Source: Pannonibacter tanglangensis (GTDB lineage: Bacteria > Pseudomonadota > Alphaproteobacteria > Rhizobiales > Stappiaceae). Taken from it: DNA of 64,000 nucleotides. The stretch lies in assembly GCF_009915685.1 (NCBI RefSeq), contig NZ_JAABLP010000002.1; one strand, written 5' to 3'. The translations under genes were made by a program, and so were the position numbers. The notes below the pieces were generated by a model. That model ran no database searches. It saw only the letters and a list, made by a program, of their open reading frames with translations, and was not told the DNA's origin. Positions 16,021-24,130 of the stretch are shown piece by piece. The stretch's first letter is position 1; every line of letters begins with the position of its first letter.

Positions 16021-16645
16021 ACCAGCTCGGGCTGAGGGCCGCCAAGCGGGTGCGGGCTGCCGACAGGGAGGTCTCGACCGCATCCGGGCCGCCCCACATG
16101 TTGCCGGCCGAGACGGCCTCCGACTGGGTGACGCCCATGAAGCCGAAAACCTGGCGCAAATAGGGGGTCAGGTGATCGAACGGCGCAGTCGGGGTGCCGG
16201 GCTGGTACTCACCCGCGCTGGACCAGACGATCATCAGCTTCTTGTCGGCCGACAGGAGCGGTCCGAAGCCGCTGGCCGGGTCGAAGGAGAAGGTCTTGCC
16301 GACACGCAGGATGAGATCGACGTAGGACTTCAGCGTCCAGGGCAGGCCGAAATTGAACATCGGGGTGGCGATGACGATGTGGCTCGCCGCATGCAGGTCG
16401 GCAATGGCCTGATCCGAGGCGGCAAGGCGCTCGGCCTGTTCGGGCGTGCGCTCAGCCTCCGGCGTCATGTTGGCGGCGATCCAGGCCTCGTCCGGCCCTG
16501 CGATCACGTCCCGGCCCAGGGCACGCTGGCGCAGGTCGGCGTCCGGATTTGCCTTGTGCCAGTCGGCAATAAACCCGTCGGCAAGGGCGGCGCTGGTTGA
16601 CTCGACACGGGGTGAAAAGCTCAGGGAGAGCAAAGTCTTCTTCAT
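16019..16645 (-). CDS. FMN-dependent NADH-azoreductase-like flavodoxin-fold reductase
   Basis: A 208-residue AzoR/NQO-type reductase that transfers two electrons from NAD(P)H to quinones or azo compounds. Evidence is the N-terminal flavin phosphate loop (LLSLSFSPRVESTSAALAD), the flavin-binding ATPMFNFGLPWTLKSYVDLILRVGKTF motif and the usual length. Its start ATG (16645) overlaps the amidase stop as ATGA, indicating translational coupling. In this operon it could recycle a quinoid intermediate or protect against it (inference). A longer upstream frame within the amidase gene is rejected. Confidence 0.88.
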   Translation of the reverse strand: MKKTLLSLSFSPRVESTSAALADGFIADWHKANPDADLRQRALGRDVIAGPDEAWIAANMTPEAERTPEQAERLAASDQAIADLHAASHIVIATPMFNFGLPWTLKSYVDLILRVGKTFSFDPASGFGPLLSADKKLMIVWSSAGEYQPGTPTAPFDHLTPYLRQVFGFMGVTQSEAVSAGNMWGGPDAVETSLSAARTRLAALSPSW

Positions 16646-18156
16646 CGAACTGTCCTGTCTTGGGGGAAGATTTCCGTCCGCGCGAGGGCAAGGGCGGCAG
16701 ACACGGCAAGGTGGTCGGCACCCGGGCCCGCGACGATCTGGACGGCACGCGGCAAGCCCTCCGGCCCGAGGAGAACCGGGGCGATGGTGGCGGGGTTGCC
16801 GAGTACGTTGAACACGGCGGTCGCGCCGATGTTGAAGGGATGGCGGAAGGCGTGGCCATGGTGCGGCGCAGGCCCCGGTACGGGCGGGCACAGCAGCAGC
16901 GCCGGGCCCGCCAGCATGTCGCCCAGCTCGGCCGACAGGTCGAGGCCCCGGTCGCGCCAGCGCCGCCAGTGCCGCGGGCCGGTCGGATCGAGCCTTGCGC
17001 TCCAGGCGAGCAGCAGCGCGGCGGTGGTATGCGCGCCGCGGCCCGTCAGATGCCGCAGGGTCTGGCGGAGCAGCGGCAGGCGGCAGCCGTCGCCAACCAG
17101 CTGTTCCATGGTGACGTCAGCGGCACAGCGCAGCGTGCCCATCCAGATCCAGAAGGCGCCCTTGAGCAGATCCGTTCGCACGGTCTGCAAACGCGCGCCC
17201 GCCGATTGCAGGTGACTTGCGGCCCGCTCGACCGCTGCAATCTGCGCCGGGTCCGTCCGCTCGCTGCCGGCTATGGAGGGCGCGGGCAACACAAAGACGG
17301 TGCATCCTTGCAGCTGGGCCGGGGTGGGCCGTGGCAAGTCGGAGGGAAGAGGAGCCTTCAGGCCCGGATGGATCCCGTCCGGACCTGCCATCACCGACAG
17401 CAGCGGCCAGAGGTCTGCCGCCTCGCGGCACATTGGTCCGGGGGCAAAGAAGCGCGCCAGGGGCGCGGCAGCCGTATCGGGGCCCCGGTCCAGCGGGACA
17501 TGCCCCGTGAGCGGAACCAGTCCGGCCGTCGGCTTGTGTGCGTAGAGGCCGCAATAGGCGGCCGGGATGCGCACCGAGCCGCCGCCATCCGTGCCGACGG
17601 CAACGGTCACCGCGCCTGCGGCCACCAGCGCGGCATCACCGCCCGAGCTGCCGCCGGGCGTCCGGGACGGGTCCATGGGGTGACGGGCCCGTCCGGTGAT
17701 GCGGTTCACCGTTTCGGGCCAGAGCGCCATTTCGGCCATGCTTCCTACCCCGGCGATCACAGCGCCTGCTGACCGAAGCCGCTGGACGACCGTCCCGTCC
17801 GCGTCGGCAATCCGCTCACGGTGACGGTAGGCGCCCATCATCCAGGGCGCGCCGGCCACCCTCAGGCCTTCCTTGACCGTGACCGGCAGCCCCAGCAGGG
17901 GCTGGCTGACCAGCGCTTCCGGGCCATGGGTCCGGGCGGTGTCATCGGCGATGCGGGCCGCGCGGCGCGCCTGGTCCGGCAAAAGGCTGGCCAGCGCGGC
18001 GAACCGCGATCCCGCGTCTGCCAGGCGCTGCAAGGACTGTTCCGCCAGATCGCGGGCCAGCTTTTCCTGCAGGGCGACGGCGACCGCAAGCGGTGCGGCC
18101 GCCCCGCACCGGGTCGTGGAAGGCAGAACCGGGGCGGATTGACCGGAAACGGTCAT
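16642..18156 (-). CDS. Amidase (amidase signature family)
   Basis: A 504-residue hydrolase of C-N bonds in amides. The Ser-cisSer-Lys triad is intact: Lys95 in GLPVTVKEGL, cis-Ser170 in TPGGSSGGD and nucleophile Ser194 in GTDGGGSVRIPAA; the 24-residue spacing between the serines matches the family. No signal peptide, so cytoplasmic. ATGA overlaps on both sides join it to the halogenase-like gene upstream and the reductase downstream. In a pathway that forms an N-acyl amino acid it could remove or transfer the acyl group (inference). The exact substrate is unknown. Confidence 0.9.
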   Translation of the reverse strand: MTVSGQSAPVLPSTTRCGAAAPLAVAVALQEKLARDLAEQSLQRLADAGSRFAALASLLPDQARRAARIADDTARTHGPEALVSQPLLGLPVTVKEGLRVAGAPWMMGAYRHRERIADADGTVVQRLRSAGAVIAGVGSMAEMALWPETVNRITGRARHPMDPSRTPGGSSGGDAALVAAGAVTVAVGTDGGGSVRIPAAYCGLYAHKPTAGLVPLTGHVPLDRGPDTAAAPLARFFAPGPMCREAADLWPLLSVMAGPDGIHPGLKAPLPSDLPRPTPAQLQGCTVFVLPAPSIAGSERTDPAQIAAVERAASHLQSAGARLQTVRTDLLKGAFWIWMGTLRCAADVTMEQLVGDGCRLPLLRQTLRHLTGRGAHTTAALLLAWSARLDPTGPRHWRRWRDRGLDLSAELGDMLAGPALLLCPPVPGPAPHHGHAFRHPFNIGATAVFNVLGNPATIAPVLLGPEGLPRAVQIVAGPGADHLAVSAALALARTEIFPQDRTVR

Positions 18157-20000
18157 GCCGCGGCGTCCGCCGTGGGCTTGCGCATCAGGTCCGGGGCATG
18201 GGCAGGGGTGTGTGCCGGGGACTGTGCTGGACTGGCGTCGTCTGCTGCCAGCAAAGGCGTCAGCTGCCGGGCCCGCTCAGTGGCCTGCCGGCGCTGGACG
18301 AGCCGCGACTGGGCCATGCCGATGTGCTTGTTCGGCGCAAAGAGAAAGGCGTGGGCCGGCGAGAACGGGCTCTGGTCGGCAGGCTTGCGGGAAGCAGCCC
18401 GCTCATAGGTCCAGGGGACGAGGCCGATCAGGCCCGATCGCAGCAGGTCGCCGCCGGCAAGCAGCGTCTGTCCGATCGCGAGCGGCCAGTGCCGCGGCTT
18501 GCCGAGCGGGGCCAGCAGCGCGAGCGCTTTCATCCGCAGGTGCGCGCGCTTGCGGAAATAGCGGCTGATGAGGCGGCCACGGGGAATGTCATCCGGCCTG
18601 TAGTAGCTGAAAGGCACCGTTGTCTCGTAGAGGGCCGGTGCCCGGCGGATCAGCTCCTGCGGGTCCTTCGTCATGGCAAGGGCGTCGAGCAGCTTCGGGA
18701 ACGGATAGACCGGAGGCTGCAGGCCGCGCCTGTAGCGGGGCAGCAGCATCGCGACCTGCCTGGCGACACCGGCGTTGAGGAAGGCGCCGCTCATGTAGTT
18801 CGGCACCACGAGGTGGAAATAGCCCATGTTGGCGACGATCAGCGTCCAGGCCATCTTCACCGGGTCATTCATGACCCCGTACCAGTTGCTCCACTGGTCC
18901 TGCAGGGCGAGCTGGGCCCGCAGGTGGCCTTCCAGCGCCTCGACATAGCAGGGGGTCAGCGTCCCGCCCCGCGCCTTGCGGATCATGCCGGTGATCTGCG
19001 GGATCTGGTGCGCCAGATAGGCGATGCCGGCGCTGTTGGCCGGGTCGAAGGTGAAGCCGGCGTCGCCCAGCAGGAACCAGCGCCCCTTGCTGTCGTAGTA
19101 GCTGCTGGCTTCGTACATGTAGTTGAAGTAGCGGCTGTCATCGAGCTTGCGGCCGCTCAGGATCAGCGCCTTCAGCTGCGGATGGTCGCGCTCCAGCACC
19201 TCGCAGAGGCGCTCGAAGCCCATGCGTTTCTCGCCCATGACCTCCGGCCGGTAGGTGATGCCGAAGCTCACCATGTCCTCGCCGGTGTCGCTGCGCATCG
19301 GGATGATCCAGATCCAGTAGCCCTCGCCGTAGAAGTGATGGGTCACGTAATAGGATTCGAAGCAGTGCTGTTTCAGCTTGGCCAGCCGCAAGCCGTCGAG
19401 AAGGCGCCGGTCGAAGCCCTGCAGGCGGAACCAGTAGCTGCAGCGCTGGTAGGGCGGGTCCTGGTGCAGGCCGAACTGCTTGGTGAGGACGCGCATGCGT
19501 CCCGAGCAGTCGATGACATGATCGGCGTCGATCTGCCGGTTTGAGCCATCCGCAAGCTGCACGTTGACCTGCTGCGGCGCGCCGGGCTGGTCCGACAGAT
19601 CGACACCGGTGACGCGGCCGGTGACACGGGTCACCAGCGGGTCGATCCGGGCATCGAGTTCGGCATCGAAGCTGTGGCGGTTGAGATTGTAGGAGGGCAG
19701 GCGGATGATGCCGGGGGCCTCGTGCTGGATGTAGTCCGGTGCATCCGGCCCCTCGCCGGGGGGCAGGCGGAAGTAATAGGTGAGGCCATACTTGTGCAGG
19801 TGGTCTTCCTCGAGATGTTCCCCGAGGCCAAGAGCCTTCATGAACTGGGCCGTCACCTCGACGGTGGACTCGCCCACAACCGGCAGCCCCTCGGCCTCCG
19901 GGTCGATCATGGTGATCGAGGCGTCGGCCATGTCGCGCGCGAGGTAGAGGGCTGCCATCTTGCCGGCGAGGCCACGGCCGATGATCGCGATACGGGTCAT
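18153..20000 (-). CDS. Flavin-dependent halogenase-like FAD oxidoreductase
   Basis: A 615-residue FAD enzyme. The N-terminal Rossmann motif IIGRGLAGKMAALYL (6-20) and VVGEST (41-46) match flavin-dependent halogenases. Lys70 in HLHKYGLTYYF stands where these enzymes have their catalytic lysine. Residues 229-234 read WIWIIP, fitting the WxWxIP halogenase signature, and GDAGFTFDP (312-320) is the distal FAD motif. About 100 residues beyond a typical halogenase form a charged C-terminal extension ending in HTPAHAP. No flavin reductase gene sits beside it, although the flavodoxin-fold reductase two genes downstream uses FMN. Halogenation is inferred; a monooxygenase of the same fold is the main alternative. 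Confidence 0.7.
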   Translation of the reverse strand: MTRIAIIGRGLAGKMAALYLARDMADASITMIDPEAEGLPVVGESTVEVTAQFMKALGLGEHLEEDHLHKYGLTYYFRLPPGEGPDAPDYIQHEAPGIIRLPSYNLNRHSFDAELDARIDPLVTRVTGRVTGVDLSDQPGAPQQVNVQLADGSNRQIDADHVIDCSGRMRVLTKQFGLHQDPPYQRCSYWFRLQGFDRRLLDGLRLAKLKQHCFESYYVTHHFYGEGYWIWIIPMRSDTGEDMVSFGITYRPEVMGEKRMGFERLCEVLERDHPQLKALILSGRKLDDSRYFNYMYEASSYYDSKGRWFLLGDAGFTFDPANSAGIAYLAHQIPQITGMIRKARGGTLTPCYVEALEGHLRAQLALQDQWSNWYGVMNDPVKMAWTLIVANMGYFHLVVPNYMSGAFLNAGVARQVAMLLPRYRRGLQPPVYPFPKLLDALAMTKDPQELIRRAPALYETTVPFSYYRPDDIPRGRLISRYFRKRAHLRMKALALLAPLGKPRHWPLAIGQTLLAGGDLLRSGLIGLVPWTYERAASRKPADQSPFSPAHAFLFAPNKHIGMAQSRLVQRRQATERARQLTPLLAADDASPAQSPAHTPAHAPDLMRKPTADAAA

Positions 20001-21607
20001 GCGAGGGTCTCCTGCAGAAGGGGGGCAACGGCATCAGCCGGGGGGCGGCGGCGGTAACGTCCGGGCGAGATGAGGCCATCGGGATCGAGGGCGCTCTGCA
20101 CCCTGCCGGCCAACTGCCAGTAGGCGTCGTTGCCGGCCGTGGCCTCGTCCATGAGGCCGCTGTGGAACCGGTAGGGGGGAAAGCCGAGACGGCGACCTTC
20201 GGCAATGAGCGCGCGCAGGCACGCCAGCGCCCTGTCGCTGTTTTCCCGGTCGCGCGGGAACAAGAGCGGCACCGTGCTGTCGAAGGCCGAAACGGACAGG
20301 GTGGAGAAGGTGATCGGCGCGGCAAAGCCATGCGCGGCGCAGATCCTTGCGACCATGTCGGTGTAGCGCCGGGCCGCGCGGCCCTCCATGGGCACGATCG
20401 GGGCATACCAGAGCAGACCGCAGCCGTCGCGCGCCGGATCCCGCCGGCTGTGCGGCATCGCCCGTGGCGCAGCACCATAGGCAAGTGCCAGGGCAAACTC
20501 GCCCGGGTGGCCGGCCAGCATGCGATAGGCGGACCTGACAGGCGCGACGACCGGCGACAGCGACCGCCCGATGACGGGCAGACGGGCGAGCGTTTCGGCC
20601 AGACGCAGGCGCTGGCTGTTGACGAAGGCCAGCCGCGCGGCAACGGGCTTCAGCGCCCGGCGCAACACCTTGCGGCCGGCCCGGACGACGCCCGTGTCGC
20701 CGTAGACGACGCCGGTTCCGATCCAGGGCGCGCCCTTCAGCGCCGCGTCGCCGGCCAGCGCGCCGACCCGGGCCGCGTTCATGAGATTGATGCCGCCGAT
20801 GGTGAGACCGCTGCGGGTGAGGAGCCCGCGCATGGCAGCGATGGTGCGTTCCAGATCCGCGTCATCCTTGAGCCAGAACACGAACATCTCGACGGCTGCC
20901 GGGCGCGGCATCAGCTGCAACGTGAGGCTGGTCACCACCGCGCCGCCATTCTGGCTGAACAGTCCGTCGAGATAGGGTCCGCTGCCCCATCGGTATCCGA
21001 CTGGCCCGGTCTGGTCCGGCGAGGTGCCAAGGAAGGGCGAGCGATAGAGCGACCCGTCGGCAAGAACGGCGGTCAGGCCCAGCACGGCCTGAAAATGGTC
21101 GGCGACCGGTGTCATGCCGTAGCCGCGTTCCAGCGCGTTGCCGACGAGGCTGCAGTCCGGTCCCGCGCCGGTGGTGGGCACCATGAACTCTGCGCCCCGC
21201 CCGGCCAGATAGGCCTCCAGCTGGCCCTGGGTGACGCCGGGCTCCACGGTGATCACGCCGAGGTCGGGATCGAAGGCAAGAATGCGCTTCATGGGGCTGA
21301 GGTCGAAGAGCACGCGGGTGTCCGCGCTGGCCGGACGCGCGGTGCCATAGCCCCAGTTGTGCCCGCTCGAGACGGGGTGAATGCTCAGCTTCTCGCGGCG
21401 GGCCAGGTCGAGGGCCGCGCGGATCTCGTCCTCGCTCTCAAGCAGCAGCACGAGTGGCGCGGCGGCAGGGTGCGGCCAGTCCAGCGTGTCGTGACCGCGC
21501 GCGGCAGACCTTTCGGGGCCGGCAAGGCGACCTGCCGTGCCGCTGGTCCGGACCGCCTCGCGGAACCGGCCCAGGGCCGCATCGGGGAAGGGGGTGGGGG
21601 CTGTCAC
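19997..21607 (-). CDS. FAD-binding oxidoreductase, VAO/PCMH family
   Basis: A 536-residue flavoprotein oxidase or dehydrogenase. The PCMH-type FAD domain (about 45-240) shows IHPVSSGHNWGYG, in which His is a candidate for covalent flavin attachment, and VPTTGAGPDCSLVGNALERGYG. The C-terminus has the typical GLISPGRY. Relatives oxidise p-cresol, vanillyl alcohol and similar phenolics or alcohols, which fits an aromatic or amino-acid-derived substrate. No signal peptide. Joined by ATGA overlaps to the methyltransferase upstream and the halogenase-like gene downstream. Confidence 0.88.
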   Translation of the reverse strand: MTAPTPFPDAALGRFREAVRTSGTAGRLAGPERSAARGHDTLDWPHPAAAPLVLLLESEDEIRAALDLARREKLSIHPVSSGHNWGYGTARPASADTRVLFDLSPMKRILAFDPDLGVITVEPGVTQGQLEAYLAGRGAEFMVPTTGAGPDCSLVGNALERGYGMTPVADHFQAVLGLTAVLADGSLYRSPFLGTSPDQTGPVGYRWGSGPYLDGLFSQNGGAVVTSLTLQLMPRPAAVEMFVFWLKDDADLERTIAAMRGLLTRSGLTIGGINLMNAARVGALAGDAALKGAPWIGTGVVYGDTGVVRAGRKVLRRALKPVAARLAFVNSQRLRLAETLARLPVIGRSLSPVVAPVRSAYRMLAGHPGEFALALAYGAAPRAMPHSRRDPARDGCGLLWYAPIVPMEGRAARRYTDMVARICAAHGFAAPITFSTLSVSAFDSTVPLLFPRDRENSDRALACLRALIAEGRRLGFPPYRFHSGLMDEATAGNDAYWQLAGRVQSALDPDGLISPGRYRRRPPADAVAPLLQETLA

Positions 21608-22473
21608 AGCGGAAACCCCAGACCACCCAGCCGCAGGAACAGCCGCATCTGCGCCAGCTCGGCCCGGCGGTGCGCCGACAGCTGGCGCTGGGCGCGCAGG
21701 AAGGCATTGACCGCGCGCTGGCCCGCCGGACCGGGGGCCGGGGTGCAGGCCACCATCAGGAGCGGCGCGATCACGCTGCGGTGCAGGGCAACGTCCATGC
21801 GGCCGAGACGCAGGATCTCCTGGTCAAAGTCGTCCGGGGTGAAGGCGGCATAAAGGCTGGCGCGATAGTCCTGACTGAGCGCCGGCGTTTCCGTCCGGGC
21901 GACCTTGCCGACAAAGATCTCGACCGCCTGGCGGGAGCGCAGGCGCCCGAAGTCCATCAGGTAAAGCTGACCAGACGGCTTCAGCACCCGGACGATTGAG
22001 GAAAAGCAGCGCGACAGGCTGACCCGGTCCGGCAGATGGTGCAGTGCCATCGAGGACATGATGGCGTCCGCCTCATGCAGCCCGAAATCGTCGAGGCGCG
22101 AGAAGTCGGCCTCAAGATAGGTGACATTGCGCAATCCAAGCAGCTCGGCCTGCCGACGCGCAGTCTCGAGCATCACGGGCGCGAGGTCCGTGCCAACGAA
22201 GGACACCTCCGGATTCCAGCTGGCAATGAGGTTCAGAAGGCGCCCGGAGCCGCATCCCAGATCGATCACCTGATTGCCCGGTGCAACGCGGGCAGAGACT
22301 TGCAACGCGTTGTAAAGGTAAGGCCCGAACAGCGCGCCGCCTTCCTCGCCACAGCTGGAATAGTCCTCCACCGTCTGCACGCCGTTCATGACCAGCTCGG
22401 TCTCCGGCGTCCGCGGCAACTGCTGGCGCGCCGTCATCTCGTGGAACACGGCGCGGGGAAGGTCGAGGGTCAT
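21604..22473 (-). CDS. Class I SAM-dependent methyltransferase
   Basis: A 289-residue methyltransferase. SAM motif I is VIDLGCGSGRLLNLI (69-83); motif II follows in VSFVGTDLAPVMLETA, and SSMALHHLPDR and LKPSGQLYLMDFGR are the later motifs. The C-terminal about 90 residues are helical and specific to this protein. It lies between the FeeM-like synthase and the VAO oxidase with ATGA overlaps on both sides, so O- or N-methylation of the operon product is likely. The substrate cannot be read. Confidence 0.88.
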   Translation of the reverse strand: MTLDLPRAVFHEMTARQQLPRTPETELVMNGVQTVEDYSSCGEEGGALFGPYLYNALQVSARVAPGNQVIDLGCGSGRLLNLIASWNPEVSFVGTDLAPVMLETARRQAELLGLRNVTYLEADFSRLDDFGLHEADAIMSSMALHHLPDRVSLSRCFSSIVRVLKPSGQLYLMDFGRLRSRQAVEIFVGKVARTETPALSQDYRASLYAAFTPDDFDQEILRLGRMDVALHRSVIAPLLMVACTPAPGPAGQRAVNAFLRAQRQLSAHRRAELAQMRLFLRLGGLGFPL

Positions 22474-23381
22474 GCGGCACCATCCATCGAGAGGGAGAGG
22501 GCAGGGAAATGGCGGCGCAGGGCAGCAGCCTCCTGGTCCTCCATGGCTTCCGGACGCAAGGCGAACCGGCGTAGGAGACCGCTGACCGCGCGGTCTTCGA
22601 GCGGGCCTGCGATCGCGGCCTGACGCCGGAACTCGGGGTGGGCGGAAAAGTCGAAGCGGTCCGACGGGGCGCAGAAGAAATCGTAGAAGTCGAGCCCCGA
22701 GCCCCTGTCGACGATCCGGCCCCGGTAGATGCGATGGAAGCGCATCTGCACGCCCGGGATGTCGAGGCGCATCGGCAGCGAGGCCGCTCCGCGCAGGCCG
22801 GCGTAGTTCTGGACCCGGCCGAGCGGGCGGAACAGGAGCAGGTTGGAATAGAAGAACCGCGCCGAAGGATGCACCGCGATCAGCAGGTCATCGACATGCC
22901 GCCAGTAGCGGGCCCAGCGGTACATCATGTTGTAAAGCATGATGGAAAGGCCGGTGCGCCGCAGGTCCGGACGCACCGCAAGCGCTCCGACTTCCGCGAC
23001 CTTGCGGAACAGCTGGCGCACGCCGGCGACCTCGGGACCGTGAACCTTCTCCATGGGCAGGCCCAGGTCGCTGTCCTCGATGAGCGATACGGTGGCGAGG
23101 ATCTGGTCGCCTTTCTTGGCGATGAAAGTGGTTGTCGACGGCAGGAGGCTGATGACCTGCAGCCGCATCTGACCTTCGGCGACGATGCCGCGGCGCACGT
23201 AGCTGTCCTCCAGCAGCGCGAAGGCGCCTGCCATTTCCTCTTCCGTGGAGACGATCTTGAAGGTCACGTCCGGAAAGGAGATGTCGCTGGCACGGATGCG
23301 TCGCATGGCGAATGAACGCATAAGTTGTGGCGGCAGCAATGCGAAGTGAGCATTCTTGAAGCGGCCGAGCCGGTCTTTCAT
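22470..23381 (-). CDS. FeeM-type N-acyl amino acid synthase
   Basis: A 303-residue GNAT-fold acyltransferase resembling FeeM, which joins a fatty acyl group from acyl-ACP to an amino acid such as tyrosine. Diagnostic text: AFALLEDSYVRRGIV (53-67), LLPSTTTFIAKKGDQILATVSLIEDSDLGLPMEK as a run of short motifs over 79-112, AEVGALAVRPDLRR (129-142) and DDLLIAVHPSARFFYSNLLLFRPLG. The related PEP-CTERM-associated acyltransferases are the alternative, but no exosortase or PEP-CTERM gene is here. It starts the chain of ATGA-overlapping genes and so probably makes the first committed intermediate (inference). Confidence 0.82.
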   Translation of the reverse strand: MKDRLGRFKNAHFALLPPQLMRSFAMRRIRASDISFPDVTFKIVSTEEEMAGAFALLEDSYVRRGIVAEGQMRLQVISLLPSTTTFIAKKGDQILATVSLIEDSDLGLPMEKVHGPEVAGVRQLFRKVAEVGALAVRPDLRRTGLSIMLYNMMYRWARYWRHVDDLLIAVHPSARFFYSNLLLFRPLGRVQNYAGLRGAASLPMRLDIPGVQMRFHRIYRGRIVDRGSGLDFYDFFCAPSDRFDFSAHPEFRRQAAIAGPLEDRAVSGLLRRFALRPEAMEDQEAAALRRHFPALSLSMDGAA

Positions 23382-23397
23382 GGCTTGTCTCCAACCA

Positions 23398-24129
23398 CTA
23401 AGTCAGCGAGCGCAGGGCCCGAGTGGTGATCCGCCGGGTTGGCGGGCAATCGTCTGTTTCACGCAGCCAGCGCTGACACAGGCTCCTGACCCAGTCGGGC
23501 CGGTCCTTGGCCGCGTCGTTCAGCCAGTTGGCGACGGAGTCCTGCGCGTATTTCTCGCCCTCGCGTCGCATCGGCTCCAGCAGGGGCAAGCCCCGGGCCG
23601 GGTCCTCGCGCAGGGCCGGGATATGCTTGCACCACACGCCACGTGGCCGCAGCGCCTCCACGGCAAAGCGCCGGATGTTGACGTCCGCGTCGCCCGTCCA
23701 GCCGGCGAGCGCGGCAATCGACAGGTCGAGATCGCGCACCAGCCGCGGCCGAACCGCCAGCCAGGCCCATTCGCGGACGCCGAAATGCCCGTCCGCCGCA
23801 AATGGCCGGACCATGGTCAGCACATCCGCCACCGCCGCATCGTCCCTGTGACGGGCGAGGCCAAACAGGGCGAGGCCACGGACGGTGTCGCTGGCATGGC
23901 CGGTCCAGGTGGCGAGGACATCCGCGCCGAAATGGGCCAGCAGCGCCTCGCCGCACAGGGCCATCCGCCGCGAGATGCCTTCCTTCTGAAAGGCCGGAAG
24001 TCCGGCACCGGGGGCGAGCGTCTCCATCAGGTCCGCAAAGTCGATCGCCAGGATCTCGCCCAGGTTGGACGCGGCAATCTCGCCGCGCGACAGGGCCGCC
24101 TTGCGCTCGGCGGTGAGACCGGCGGCCAT
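23398..24129 (-). CDS. AlkD-like DNA alkylation repair/HEAT-repeat protein
   Basis: A 243-residue all-helical protein of the DNA alkylation repair (AlkD) superfamily. HEAT-like repeats include VREWAWLAVRPRLVRDLDLSIAALAGW, NIRRFAVEALRPRGVWCKHIPALREDP and YAQDSVANWLNDAAKDRPDW, the last two being the best family hallmarks. I cannot place AlkD's catalytic residues with confidence, so it may be a non-enzymatic DNA-binding relative. The ATG at 24129 is 1 bp after the upstream stop (TGA-G-ATG). AlkD relatives give self-resistance in some producers of DNA-alkylating metabolites, so its place inside a biosynthetic-looking operon is notable. Confidence 0.8.
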   Translation of the reverse strand: MAAGLTAERKAALSRGEIAASNLGEILAIDFADLMETLAPGAGLPAFQKEGISRRMALCGEALLAHFGADVLATWTGHASDTVRGLALFGLARHRDDAAVADVLTMVRPFAADGHFGVREWAWLAVRPRLVRDLDLSIAALAGWTGDADVNIRRFAVEALRPRGVWCKHIPALREDPARGLPLLEPMRREGEKYAQDSVANWLNDAAKDRPDWVRSLCQRWLRETDDCPPTRRITTRALRSLT

Positions 24130-24130
24130 C

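Noticed and set aside
14583..16163. 526-codon plus-strand frame
   Set aside because: Antisense to the antiporter; rich in Gln/Asp/His as expected for the complement of membrane-protein codons.
18093..21853. Long plus-strand frames across the halogenase-like and oxidase genes
   Set aside because: The minus strand has FAD and halogenase motifs and a chain of ATGA overlaps; the plus frames lack any family features.
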